Below are positions 16,433 through 24,723 of a stretch of 56,458 nucleotides of DNA, piece by piece; within the stretch, counting starts at the first letter, position 1, and every line of letters begins with the position of its first letter. The translations under genes and the position numbers were made by a program. The notes beneath the pieces were generated by a model, which saw only the letters and a list, made by a program, of their open reading frames with translations, did not search any database and had not been told where the DNA came from. The stretch is from an uncultured Prevotella sp. (lineage in GTDB: Bacteria; Bacteroidota; Bacteroidia; Bacteroidales; Bacteroidaceae): the NCBI GenBank assembly GCA_900545525.1, contig UQZX01000020.1, positions 1-56,458 on the forward strand. The letters are read 5' to 3'.

Positions 16433-16778
16433 TGTGATTTATATTTATTGTGTTTATGATTACAGGGCAAATCCCTGACAAGTATCCTTAAAGCTCTATC
16501 AACACGACAGGGAATAAAAAGATGGAACGTACCGGTGATGCGATGAAACTCCGAGTCTTATATGATTTGAGAGCTCTCCGCCTTTGTAATCCACCGGCTT
16601 TACAGCTATACCTTACGATATTGTGGCCCGCCATCGGCAAAAGAAGTCTTCTCGGTTTTCTGTTTTAATTTGATGAGTATCCCAATCTAACCGATACGCT
16701 CCAATGTCTCTGTCTTTTAAGTGCCGCTGTATGTGCTGCAAAATAAAACTTGCATAAGAATACAGGGACTGCTTTTTC
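16433..16778 (-). other. Long 5' leader of ribE, possibly structured
   Basis: Transcript predicted from the promoter at 16785-16815. It can form several hairpins: CTGTAT/ATACAG near the 5' end, CCGGTG (near 16598) with CACCGG (near 16533) closing a ~70-base domain, and CAGGG/CCCTG shortly before the ATG. The RFN element core (AGGGTGAAATTCCC-type) is absent. It could instead hold a separate small RNA. Nothing else can be named. Confidence 0.4.
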
Positions 16779-16850
16779 TTTATGCAAAGATACTAAGATA
16801 TTCTTTAACTACAAAAATATCGGCGTATCTTTTCCTGTATCTTATGCAAG
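16749..16850. repeat. Inverted repeat flanking the ribE promoter
   Basis: CTTGCATAAGAATACAGG (16749-16766) is repeated in inverted orientation as CCTGTATCTTATGCAAG (16834-16850), 17 of 18 positions. The 67 bases between hold the -33 and -7 boxes. Could be paired operator sites or a cruciform. Confidence 0.7.
16785..16815 (-). promoter_or_regulatory. Promoter upstream of ribE
   Basis: Minus strand: TTTG (16812-16815), 19 bases, TATCTTTG (16785-16792), a full consensus match. It lies 75 bases beyond the htpG stop codon, so ribE is transcribed separately from htpG. Confidence 0.8.
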
Positions 16851-16889
16851 TTAAACCTATTGAAATACGGAATGGACCGCAATGTCCGT

Positions 16890-18944
16890 TTATTTAATCA
16901 GTGACACTGAACGCTTTATGAACGTATCGAGAGCCGCACCCTTCAGCATTCCGTTCTGCAGCAGGGCGAGGTCTATCAGCTGATGCACGATGTCATTGCC
17001 CTTGGCATAGTCTTTCAACACCGTCTCCCTCTTTTCGTTCTGCTCGTTTATCGCCTTCTCCGTATTCTGCAAGTCGTCCTTTTCCTCCTGGGTTATCTCC
17101 TCCGGCTTCTTGTCTTTCTGCGACTGGTTGAGGGCATCCCTGCGCGCCTTGAGTCCTTTTATCTCGCTGTCTATGGGCTTAAGAGCCTCCGCACATGCGC
17201 TTTCCTCGTCTTTCAGCACGCTCTTTATAAGTTCATGACTGCTGTTAAGCACCAGACTGTAGCTGTCGGGCATCTGTGAATAGAACTCCATACCGCTCTG
17301 CAAACGGCTCATCTCCTTCATGCGGCGCATATATTCACTCTGAGTGATGACGATTGGCTGTGCCGTTTCGCCCAGTGCCTGCACCTCAACGTTGAAGTTT
17401 GCCTTGTCGATTGCAGGCATCTGAGAGCGGAATACGAGTGACAAATTGTCACACTCGTCCTTGTCAAGCTCCTGCTTCGGCGCATCTTCCTTCACGATGA
17501 GACGCTCCACGATGTCGGCATCGACGCGTGTAAAGCGGCTCTTCTCCAACTTCTGCTCAAGCATTGAAACGACGTGAACATCCAGCTGACCGTCGAGCAG
17601 AAGCACGCTGTAGCCCTTTGCCTTTGCTGACTCTATATACGAATACTGCTCTTCACGGTCCGTTGCATAGAGATATACAAGCTGTCCGTCCTTATCTGTC
17701 TGTCCGTCCTTTATGAGTTGTCTGTATTCATCAAACGTGAAATACTTCCCGTCTACGTCCTTCATCAGCGCAAAGTCCTTCGCACGGTCGTAGAAATCTT
17801 CCTGCGACAGCATTCCGTAGTTGATGAAAATCTTCAGATTGTCCCACTTCTCCTCATAGTCTTTGCGGTTTTCCTTGAATATTCCGTTAAGGCGGTCAGC
17901 CACTTTCTTCGTTATATATGTCGATATTTTCTTTACATCACGGTCGCTCTGAAGGTAACTTCTGCTTACATTCAGCGGAATGTCGGGCGAGTCTATCACA
18001 CCATGCAGGAGTGTAAGGAAGTCAGGCACGATGCCTTCCACCTGATCAGTCACAAATACCTGATTGCAGTAAAGCTGTATCTTGTTGCGCTGGAGGTCAA
18101 GATTAGACTGCACACGCGGGAAATAGAGTATACCCGTGAGGTTAAAAGGATAGTCCACGTTAAGGTGTATCCAGAACAAAGGCTCGTCCTGCATGGGATA
18201 AAGCTCACGGTAGAAGCCCTTATAGTCCTCGTCCTTCAGCGTGCTCGGTGTCTTTGTCCACAGCGGCTCCACCTTATTTATTATATTATCCTCGGCTGTC
18301 TCCACCTGCTTGCCGTCCTTCCACTCTGTCTTCTTGCCAAACGCCACGGCAACGGGCATGAACTTGCAATACTTGTTCAACAGCATTTCTATACGCGGTT
18401 TCTCAAGAAACTCCTTGCAGTCATCGTCTATATATAATATAATGTCCGAACCGTGCTCTGCCCTCTCGGCACTGTCAATCTCAAATTCGGGACTTCCGTC
18501 GCAGCTCCATCTTACCGCCTGTGCGCCCTCTTTATAGCTCTTTGTCACGATTTCCACCTTGCGGCTTACCATGAACGAACTGTAAAAGCCCAGACCGAAG
18601 TGCCCGATTATGGAATTTGCGTTGTCCTTATATTTGTCAAGAAAATCGTTTACGCCCGAGAAGGCAATCTGATTGATGTACTTGTTAATCTCGTCTTCAG
18701 TCATTCCTATGCCGTGATCGCTAATCGTCAGCGTACCTTTATCAGCATCGAGCGATATGCGCACCGTCAGGTCGCCAAGCTCTCCCTTGAACTCTCCCTT
18801 GTCGGCAAGCGTCTTCATCTTCTGTGTTGCATCCACTGCGTTGCTCACAATCTCACGGAGAAATATCTCATGATCCGAATACAAGAACTTTTTTATCACG
18901 GGGAATATGTTCTCTGTCGTAACCCCGATATTACCTTTCTGCAT
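16890..18944 (-). CDS. htpG: Chaperone HtpG (Hsp90)
   Basis: ATP-dependent cytoplasmic chaperone dimer. The 684 residues cover the N-terminal GHKL ATPase domain (FLREIVSNAVDA with the ATP-binding Glu/Asn, ISDHGIGM, IGHFGLGFYS), the middle domain (NVSRSYLQSD) and the C-terminal dimer domain. A Lys/Glu-rich stretch near residues 575-640 lies in the C-terminal region. Slightly longer than E. coli HtpG (624), as usual for Bacteroidetes. It is monocistronic. Confidence 0.97.
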   Translation of the reverse strand: MQKGNIGVTTENIFPVIKKFLYSDHEIFLREIVSNAVDATQKMKTLADKGEFKGELGDLTVRISLDADKGTLTISDHGIGMTEDEINKYINQIAFSGVNDFLDKYKDNANSIIGHFGLGFYSSFMVSRKVEIVTKSYKEGAQAVRWSCDGSPEFEIDSAERAEHGSDIILYIDDDCKEFLEKPRIEMLLNKYCKFMPVAVAFGKKTEWKDGKQVETAEDNIINKVEPLWTKTPSTLKDEDYKGFYRELYPMQDEPLFWIHLNVDYPFNLTGILYFPRVQSNLDLQRNKIQLYCNQVFVTDQVEGIVPDFLTLLHGVIDSPDIPLNVSRSYLQSDRDVKKISTYITKKVADRLNGIFKENRKDYEEKWDNLKIFINYGMLSQEDFYDRAKDFALMKDVDGKYFTFDEYRQLIKDGQTDKDGQLVYLYATDREEQYSYIESAKAKGYSVLLLDGQLDVHVVSMLEQKLEKSRFTRVDADIVERLIVKEDAPKQELDKDECDNLSLVFRSQMPAIDKANFNVEVQALGETAQPIVITQSEYMRRMKEMSRLQSGMEFYSQMPDSYSLVLNSSHELIKSVLKDEESACAEALKPIDSEIKGLKARRDALNQSQKDKKPEEITQEEKDDLQNTEKAINEQNEKRETVLKDYAKGNDIVHQLIDLALLQNGMLKGAALDTFIKRSVSLIK

Positions 18945-19128
18945 AGTTTTATTATTTTATTTATGATGTCTATAATGCCATTATGCAAATAATGTGCCAA
19001 AAAACAAAGATGCCGAAAATGGCATAAAACGGCATTTTTGTACATGAATTGTTATCAAAAAAGTATGAAAATAGTGCACTACGGATAATTTATTGCACTT
19101 CCATAAACCGCCTATTAGGAAAATTCCG

Positions 19129-19136
19129 TATCTTTG
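19129..19136 (+). promoter_or_regulatory. -7 element upstream of the orphan ECF sigma gene
   Basis: TATCTTTG on the plus strand, 37 bases before the ATG at 19173. No TTTG at the right distance, so an activator or another sigma factor may be needed. The preceding 18945-19128 stretch holds several TGCC/GGCA motifs without regular spacing and no gene. Confidence 0.55.
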
Positions 19137-19172
19137 CGATAGCTTAACAAACTGAAAAACATCCATACAAAC

Positions 19173-19688
19173 ATGGAAAACTTAAAACCTGATTTTACTG
19201 TCATTGCAGACTTTTACACCTCACATTATGAAGAGATTGTGGCTTTTATAAGCAGCCGCATCCTCAACAATGAAGAGGCGGAGGATATTGTGCAGAATGT
19301 CTTCATGAGACTTCTGAACACGGACAGGATGATAACCGCCATTACCCTGCCCAACCTTGTATATACAATAGCACGGAACATGATATACGACTATTGGCGC
19401 CACCGCAAGTCTGTGGACGAATACGAGCACTACATAGCATGCCGCATGCTGCAGGAACGCAACAACAGCATGTCGGTATATTCGATAAACGAGATAGCGG
19501 AACTGCTTGAACGTGGAATTGCCAGATTGGCAGACAAGCAACAGGTGATATACAGAATGAGCATCTACGGCGGACTTAAGATTTCCGAGATATCAGATAC
19601 TCTGAACATAAACTACAAGAGCGCGGAAAACAGGCTCGGACTGGCACGCAAGGAAATCAGGCGCTATATGGCACGAATGCTGGCATAA
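19173..19688 (+). CDS. ECF-type RNA polymerase sigma factor (orphan)
   Basis: 171 residues. Region 2 is visible in NNEEAEDIVQNVFMRLL and ARNMIYDYWRHRK (residues about 30-75), and region 4 in KISEISDTLNINYKSAENRL (about 125-160), a helix-turn-helix that reads the -35-like element. No anti-sigma, FecR or SusCD gene is adjacent; the genes on the right converge on it. Its target promoters cannot be predicted here. Confidence 0.88.
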   Translation: MENLKPDFTVIADFYTSHYEEIVAFISSRILNNEEAEDIVQNVFMRLLNTDRMITAITLPNLVYTIARNMIYDYWRHRKSVDEYEHYIACRMLQERNNSMSVYSINEIAELLERGIARLADKQQVIYRMSIYGGLKISEISDTLNINYKSAENRLGLARKEIRRYMARMLA

Positions 19689-19756
19689 ATCATAAGGATA
19701 GATATATTTGGTAAATTACATTAAGGGTAATCATTCAATAGGTTTTTAAGGTATTG

Positions 19757-19800
19757 GCTCCTGTCTGCGTAGTGATACGCGAGGCAGGAGCATCTTTTTA
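19757..19800. terminator. Terminator between convergent ECF sigma and Spy-like genes
   Basis: Stem GCTCCTG (19757-19763) with CAGGAGC (19785-19791), followed by ATCTTTTTA on the plus strand. It separates the sigma gene (stop 19688) from the convergent gene ending at 19798. Confidence 0.75.
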
Positions 19801-20232
19801 TCTCTTCTTCTTACCAAACCTGTTTCCCGCTTTCTTCAGTGCCTGACGGTGAAAACGGCTCTCTGCCTTCAGTATGTCATACACCTTTCCGGCAGGAAGT
19901 ATCTTCAAGAACTTATTGTGATACTGCCGTTCAAGCTCCTTTATCTGCAAGTCCAGTTCATCGGTCTTCTGTATCACCTTCTTGCATTCGTCATCCGTCG
20001 CCGGCTTGGAATGCCTGTAATTTCTTATCTTTTCGAAAATCACACGCTTCTTCCTGCACAGTTCGGTGTAGACAGGAAAGAACCTCGCCGACTCTTTTGG
20101 CGTAAGCCTTGCCTCCTTGGCAATGAACTTCTGCAGGTCTGCCTCAAACTGCTGAGGACTGAACTTGCCGTGCTGGGCACTTGAACATACCGCGCACAGC
20201 ATCAATAGCAATACAAATGTAATCTTTTTCAT
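19798..20232 (-). CDS. Small exported Spy/CpxP-like protein
   Basis: 144 residues. Signal peptide KKITFVLLLMLCAVCSSAQ, then an all-helical, strongly basic mature part: LTPKESARFFPVYTELCRKK near residues 42-62 resembles the LTxxQ-type helices of Spy/CpxP proteins as they occur in Bacteroidetes sigma-factor operons. Ends in a KKKR cluster. Last gene of the five-gene operon; probably a periplasmic chaperone or stress sensor acting with the ECF sigma factor. The family assignment is by pattern only. Confidence 0.6.
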   Translation of the reverse strand: MKKITFVLLLMLCAVCSSAQHGKFSPQQFEADLQKFIAKEARLTPKESARFFPVYTELCRKKRVIFEKIRNYRHSKPATDDECKKVIQKTDELDLQIKELERQYHNKFLKILPAGKVYDILKAESRFHRQALKKAGNRFGKKKR

Positions 20233-20243
20233 AACAACAGTCT

Positions 20244-20606
20244 TTATTCGCCCGACAAATAAGAATACAAATCCTGATTATCCAGCATGGCATAGTCGGC
20301 AACTTCCTCAATATACGTGTCGTCATTATTCAGACATTGAGCCTTGTTGTCAGAAGCATCTGCCACAACACCGGCATCACGTGACACGTAATATGCCGGT
20401 CCTATACACAGCACACCGCATATACACGCAGCACAGGCAAGCAGGCGCAGACGCCTTCTTCTGCTTGCGCAGCCCGCCGTCAGGCTCACCTCGCATGCAG
20501 GAAGAGTCTCCGTAATACGCTTCGAAAGGCTGTCAAAATAACCTTCCGGCACCTTGAAAGGCTGCTTCTTCCCCGCAACCTGCCTCAACAGTTCTTCTTC
20601 TTTCAT
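20244..20606 (-). CDS. Putative membrane anti-sigma factor
   Basis: 120 residues from the Met before KEEELLRQV; the longer open frame would overlap the sigma gene. A cytoplasmic N-terminus contains FKVPEGYFDSL, a motif common in small Bacteroidetes proteins encoded after ECF sigma genes. One membrane helix (residues about 62-82, LRLLACAACICGVLCIGPAY) follows a Ser/Arg-rich patch, and the C-terminus is acidic and outside the membrane. It starts 52 bases after the sigma stop. A role as anti-sigma is inferred from position and topology. Confidence 0.65.
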   Translation of the reverse strand: MKEEELLRQVAGKKQPFKVPEGYFDSLSKRITETLPACEVSLTAGCASRRRRLRLLACAACICGVLCIGPAYYVSRDAGVVADASDNKAQCLNNDDTYIEEVADYAMLDNQDLYSYLSGE

Positions 20607-20658
20607 TATCGCTTGTTTTGTATCTATGACATTATATGCTATAAAAAGTTTAATCCCC

Positions 20659-21213
20659 CTATTCCGCAAAATCGCCTTTTTCCGTAAGATAGCCATGTAT
20701 TTTCTTCACGGCTATGTGATATGATGCCTTCAGCGCACCTTCCGAGGTGGAAAGAAGACGGCTCATCTCACTGTATTTCATCTCGTCGAAATAGCGAAGG
20801 TTGAACACTGTCCGCTGCACATCCGGCAACTGTGACACGGCTTCATACAGCAATGCCTGCGCCTTGTCGCCGTCGAAATAGCTGTCGGCGGCAAGCCTTT
20901 CTGCAACGGACATGCTGTTCATGGCGTCTTCCTCACGCTTCTTTTTTCCCACATAGTTAAGAGATTCGTTTATTGCTATGCTGAAAAGCCATGTCGAAAG
21001 CTTGGACTTGCCGTGAAAACTGTCAAGATTTTTCCATGCTTTCATAAAAGTGTTCTGAAGCACATCGTCGGCATCTTCATGATACAGCACAAAGCGGCGT
21101 ATCTTCCAATACAGGCTCTCGCCATACTCCTGAACAATCATTTCAAAAGCACGGCGGTAATTCCTTTTGTCCGAAAGCAACCTGACAATTACGCTGTCTT
21201 TGTTTTCTTCCAT
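20659..21213 (-). CDS. ECF-type RNA polymerase sigma factor
   Basis: 184 residues. Region 2: YHEDADDVLQNTFMKAWKNL and KLSTWLFSIAINESLNYVGKKK; region 4: LPDVQRTVFNLRYFDEMKYSEMSRLL. It begins two bases after the L,D-transpeptidase stop and is followed by the putative anti-sigma and Spy-like genes. The operon therefore links a cell-wall cross-linking enzyme to a stress-type sigma factor. Confidence 0.92.
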   Translation of the reverse strand: MEENKDSVIVRLLSDKRNYRRAFEMIVQEYGESLYWKIRRFVLYHEDADDVLQNTFMKAWKNLDSFHGKSKLSTWLFSIAINESLNYVGKKKREEDAMNSMSVAERLAADSYFDGDKAQALLYEAVSQLPDVQRTVFNLRYFDEMKYSEMSRLLSTSEGALKASYHIAVKKIHGYLTEKGDFAE

Positions 21214-21215
21214 AC

Positions 21216-22739
21216 CTACTGCCTGATATAGGGACGGAGCCTCTCTGCCGTCACATCGTCAAAACCATAAACATCTTCATAGGATACAAGTCCTCCGCCA
21301 CTGCCATAATACATGGTATAATAGGTTATGAACAGAGGTATCTGCGGGTCTATGCGTACATTGCTGACCATTTTCTTCCTGTCGGGCTTGGGTTTTCCGC
21401 CAGAATCGCCGTCCATATCTACGCTCATTGTGTACTTTATCTTTTCCGCCACAGAACTGTTCTTGTCGGAAAGCATGAATACAGCAAGGTCGTAAGGACG
21501 CTCCACACGCACGCATCCATGGCTTACGGCACGCACCGCCGACTGGAAAAGCCACGGCGCCGACGTGTCGTGAAGGAATACGGAGAAGTTGTTTTCAAAG
21601 CGGAAGATTATGCGCCCGAGCGAGTTCTTTGCTCCTCCAGACTGCACAATATACTGCTCTCCCTGTGAGATTTTTGTATAAGATGCCTCTTCCGGCGGCA
21701 GCTTGCCAAGCTTCTTGTCATATACGAACATGCCCTGAGAGTGCATATACCCTGTCCGTCCGACATAGCCAACTGCTATGCTCTTGGGCACAATCCACTG
21801 CGGATTGACATCCATGCGCATCAAAGAGCTTGAGAGCAGCGGTGTCTTTGTCTTCTTAGCGCCGCAGCACACACGCATGGACAGCACACTGTCGCCGTCG
21901 ACGGCACGAAGGTTATACGACGGGATATTCACCTGCACATGCTTGCGGCTGTCACCGGGCATGACGGCAAGCCTCCAGCGGCAACGCTCCATGTTACACA
22001 ATGTCTTCATGCGCTCGGCTGATGTCAGACCGGCAGAGTTAAGATGCTTCACAAGCATCCCGTACAGTCTGCCCTTGGGAAGAAGCCCTGAGATGTAAGC
22101 CCCCATGGTGTCAGTATCTATACAGGCAAGCGACCGTGCGCAGAAGGCACTGTCCGGACGCTTCACACGCAAGTCGCAAAGACGCTTCCACTTCAGACCG
22201 GAAGAGTCGTTAGACAGCGTGTCAAGCCTGTTGTACAACGTGTTGGGATTAATAAAGCCGAAGTGCTGGCACGATATATAACGCAGATACGACCGCGTGA
22301 GGTTATATTCAAGCCACGCAAGAATGCGGTTTATCGGGCGCGAACCGCCATTCATGTCAAGTGTGCGCACGGTTTCGAGATCGGCGGCAATCTGCTCCAT
22401 ACGGAAAAGACGCGGACTGATACCGCTTTCATCTGCTGTGAAAAGATACCTGAGAAGGGTGTCGGCACTCGCCGTAACGCCCCCGTAACTTATCCACATA
22501 AAAGGTTTGCCGCCGCCATAATACTTGTGCACATACCTGTCCGACGGCAACGACTGACCGTCGGCACGCATCATGCCGGCGATATATGCCCTGATACTGT
22601 CACCGTCAATAAACAGATTATTGTCCTTAAAGCCCGAAAAAGCCTCAAGGGTTATATCCTTGTTGGGATTGTCACTCCCGATTGTGCACGACGAAAAGCA
22701 TGCCGACAAGAGAATAAGAAAGTATGCAATCCTTGACAA
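21216..22739 (-). CDS. L,D-transpeptidase (YcbB/LdtD-like lipoprotein)
   Basis: 507 residues. The N-terminus is a lipoprotein signal with Cys14 and Cys18 as possible lipidated residues. Residues about 40-230 are a scaffold of the YcbB type. The YkuD catalytic domain follows, with FLHDTSAPWLFQS and the signature SHGCVR, in which Cys409 is the nucleophile. It makes 3-3 cross-links in peptidoglycan or attaches proteins to it. It is second in the operon, 15 bases after the small exported protein and two bases before the ECF sigma gene. Confidence 0.88.
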   Translation of the reverse strand: MSRIAYFLILLSACFSSCTIGSDNPNKDITLEAFSGFKDNNLFIDGDSIRAYIAGMMRADGQSLPSDRYVHKYYGGGKPFMWISYGGVTASADTLLRYLFTADESGISPRLFRMEQIAADLETVRTLDMNGGSRPINRILAWLEYNLTRSYLRYISCQHFGFINPNTLYNRLDTLSNDSSGLKWKRLCDLRVKRPDSAFCARSLACIDTDTMGAYISGLLPKGRLYGMLVKHLNSAGLTSAERMKTLCNMERCRWRLAVMPGDSRKHVQVNIPSYNLRAVDGDSVLSMRVCCGAKKTKTPLLSSSLMRMDVNPQWIVPKSIAVGYVGRTGYMHSQGMFVYDKKLGKLPPEEASYTKISQGEQYIVQSGGAKNSLGRIIFRFENNFSVFLHDTSAPWLFQSAVRAVSHGCVRVERPYDLAVFMLSDKNSSVAEKIKYTMSVDMDGDSGGKPKPDRKKMVSNVRIDPQIPLFITYYTMYYGSGGGLVSYEDVYGFDDVTAERLRPYIRQ

Positions 22740-22754
22740 AATACAAAGAGAAAA

Positions 22755-23063
22755 CTATTTTACAGATATCTTCCGCGCCGTATTTCCTACTTTAACGATA
22801 TAACAACCTTTTGGGAAATTCAACTCATAACGGCGGTCTGCACCGTCTACCTTTATTGTCATCACCCTGACACCTGCCACATTATATATATGCAGGACCT
22901 GTCCGTTGGCTCCCACGACATGAAGCGTCGACCCCTTTACGGATATGACTATATTCTGATAATCGTTGTCGATTATCTCAACCGCCGTACCGGCATTGCC
23001 CGCAAGGGGACATCCCCCTATCAGCGCAACTGCAAATATTATAGCAAATAATCTCTGTGTCAT
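22755..23063 (-). CDS. Small exported protein made mainly of a type IX-like C-terminal domain
   Basis: 102 residues from the Met before TQRLFAIIFAVALIGG; the longer frame would run through the promoter. After the signal peptide there is essentially one beta-sandwich-like domain: LHIYNVAGVRVMTIKVDG and KGCYIVKVGNTARKISVK, the pattern of type IX secretion sorting domains, which normally end much larger cargo proteins. A stand-alone version has no obvious cargo. It heads the L,D-transpeptidase/sigma operon and could be a substrate or decoy; this is speculation. Confidence 0.7.
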   Translation of the reverse strand: MTQRLFAIIFAVALIGGCPLAGNAGTAVEIIDNDYQNIVISVKGSTLHVVGANGQVLHIYNVAGVRVMTIKVDGADRRYELNFPKGCYIVKVGNTARKISVK

Positions 23064-23083
23064 CGCATATAGTTTTCCTTTGG

Positions 23084-23114
23084 CAAAGATAGCAAATTGT
23101 TGCGACACCACAAA
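23084..23114 (-). promoter_or_regulatory. Promoter of the L,D-transpeptidase/ECF sigma operon
   Basis: Minus strand: TTTG (23111-23114), 19 bases, TATCTTTG (23084-23091). It shows that the sigma operon is read by the housekeeping sigma factor at least in part. The leader is about 15 bases. Confidence 0.82.
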
Positions 23115-23200
23115 ATTTAATAAGTCTTTTTTACATGTCTGCCGTTCCACACGGCAATAAATGTCATTGTAATATTATAAAATATGAGAAATACGTATCT

Positions 23201-24115
23201 TCAAACGGTAAAGACTTTCATTTCGGATGCCAAGAAAGAATTTGGAAAAACATCGCGCGCTTCCTTCAAAAGCAACTCTTCATTATCGTAACGCGCGGAA
23301 AAGTGTCCCAATATCAGCTTACCTGCACAGGCATCTTTTGCCACCTGTGCCGCCTGACGCGCCGTACTGTGATAATACAGTGCCGCGCGCTGAACGTCTT
23401 CCTCACAGTAAGTGGCTTCATGATAAAGCATGTCTACGCCTTTCAGATGTTCATGAAGCGTAGGGATGTACTTCGTATCTGAACAGTAGGCATACGCCCG
23501 CGGCTTGTCGGCGGGAGCCGTCAGGCGGCTGTTGGGTATGACCACACCGTCTGGCATTGTCCAGTCTGCACCGTTCTTTATATTGTTGAGATAGCATTGG
23601 GGTATGCCGTAAAAGTCGGTCATATCCCTGCGGATGTGCGGAAGCGACGGTTTCTCGCGGAAAATAAAGCCGCAACAGTTTGTCCTGTGGTTCAGAGGAA
23701 CGGTCGTCACCGTAAGACTGCGGTCGTCGTATATGACATCCGGGACGGTTGTATCCACACCATGAAACACCACCTTATAGTCCATACGGTTGCAAAACAT
23801 GTCCAGCTGCATGTTGAAAATCTGCTCAAACTCAGCCGGAGCATAGACATGCAGCGGCGACGTGCGTCCGAGCAAGCCGAGGGTGGAAATCATTCCCGGC
23901 AGTCCGAAACAGTGGTCACCGTGCAGATGTGATATGAACACGGCGATAATCTTGTTGAAATGTACATGCGCACGGCGCAACTGAACCTGCGTACCCTCGC
24001 CGCAGTCTATCATGAAAGTCTTTCCGCGCAGTTCCACAATCTGCGACGAAGCACTGTGTTTCGCCGTGGGCAGCGCGCTGCCGCATCCCAAAATCTTGAC
24101 AGTAAACGGTTGCAT
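23201..24115 (-). CDS. rnz: Ribonuclease Z
   Basis: Endonuclease that trims the 3' end of tRNA precursors. 304 residues, normal for the short form. Motifs: GCGSALPT at the N-terminus, the zinc motif SHLHGDH (His63, His65, Asp67, His68), the PxKxRN-region equivalent in the middle, and late His residues in GHFSARY. It begins 35 bases after the lipocalin-like gene and probably shares its transcript with mazG. Confidence 0.96.
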   Translation of the reverse strand: MQPFTVKILGCGSALPTAKHSASSQIVELRGKTFMIDCGEGTQVQLRRAHVHFNKIIAVFISHLHGDHCFGLPGMISTLGLLGRTSPLHVYAPAEFEQIFNMQLDMFCNRMDYKVVFHGVDTTVPDVIYDDRSLTVTTVPLNHRTNCCGFIFREKPSLPHIRRDMTDFYGIPQCYLNNIKNGADWTMPDGVVIPNSRLTAPADKPRAYAYCSDTKYIPTLHEHLKGVDMLYHEATYCEEDVQRAALYYHSTARQAAQVAKDACAGKLILGHFSARYDNEELLLKEARDVFPNSFLASEMKVFTV

Positions 24116-24150
24116 GGATTGTATAATTAAACGATATAGCCCTATACCCC

Positions 24151-24711
24151 CTACTTCACCATACGCCTATAGGCATAAATGCCCTTGCCGTTTTCAAGGC
24201 AGAGCGAGTCGGGACCCAATGAATAGATGTCGAAAGTATCTGCCGAAAGAACCAGTCTGCCGTTGTGTATGCTCCATTCGGTATACGGATGCGGTTCCGT
24301 CACGTTGCTTACGACGGCTCCTCCCTCCTGAAGCTCAAAGCGCCGGTCTATGCTTGTCCATGTTCCGAGCAGCGTCGTGAGGTTGAGAACCCTTGACGCA
24401 ACATCTTCTCCATCGGCATTTCTAAACGCCGTCACGGCAAGACGGTCACCCGCGAGCAGTCCTCCGCGCACCACATCCTCGCCGTCTTCGGTGTCGACAG
24501 CCAGCACAAGCGTGTCTCCCTTGTCGGTGACAAGTTCGAGGGTGTGCATTGCCGTGCCCTCGCCACACCTGCCGTAAATGGTCGTATCTTCCACTTCCTC
24601 TGCCCCGGTGATAAACTCCGGACCTCCGGCACGCTTGTCCTTTGTGCCGTTGCATGCGGCAACAAAAATCACAGATACCGCAAATGCCAATATCATTCTT
24701 ACACTTTTCAT
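24151..24711 (-). CDS. Lipocalin-like lipoprotein
   Basis: 186 residues. Lipobox FVAAC with Cys20, then two short beta-rich units; LLGTWTSIDRRFELQEGGA near residue 115 matches the start of bacterial lipocalin-like domains, and the end (YAYRRMVK) closes the barrel. Ligand unknown. It lies between mazG and rnz, 12 and 35 bases away. Confidence 0.75.
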   Translation of the reverse strand: MKSVRMILAFAVSVIFVAACNGTKDKRAGGPEFITGAEEVEDTTIYGRCGEGTAMHTLELVTDKGDTLVLAVDTEDGEDVVRGGLLAGDRLAVTAFRNADGEDVASRVLNLTTLLGTWTSIDRRFELQEGGAVVSNVTEPHPYTEWSIHNGRLVLSADTFDIYSLGPDSLCLENGKGIYAYRRMVK

Positions 24712-24723
24712 CGTTCTGCAGTT

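Noticed and set aside
16433..16790. FMN riboswitch upstream of ribE
   Set aside because: Position and length fit, but the conserved RFN sequence blocks are not present on the minus strand.
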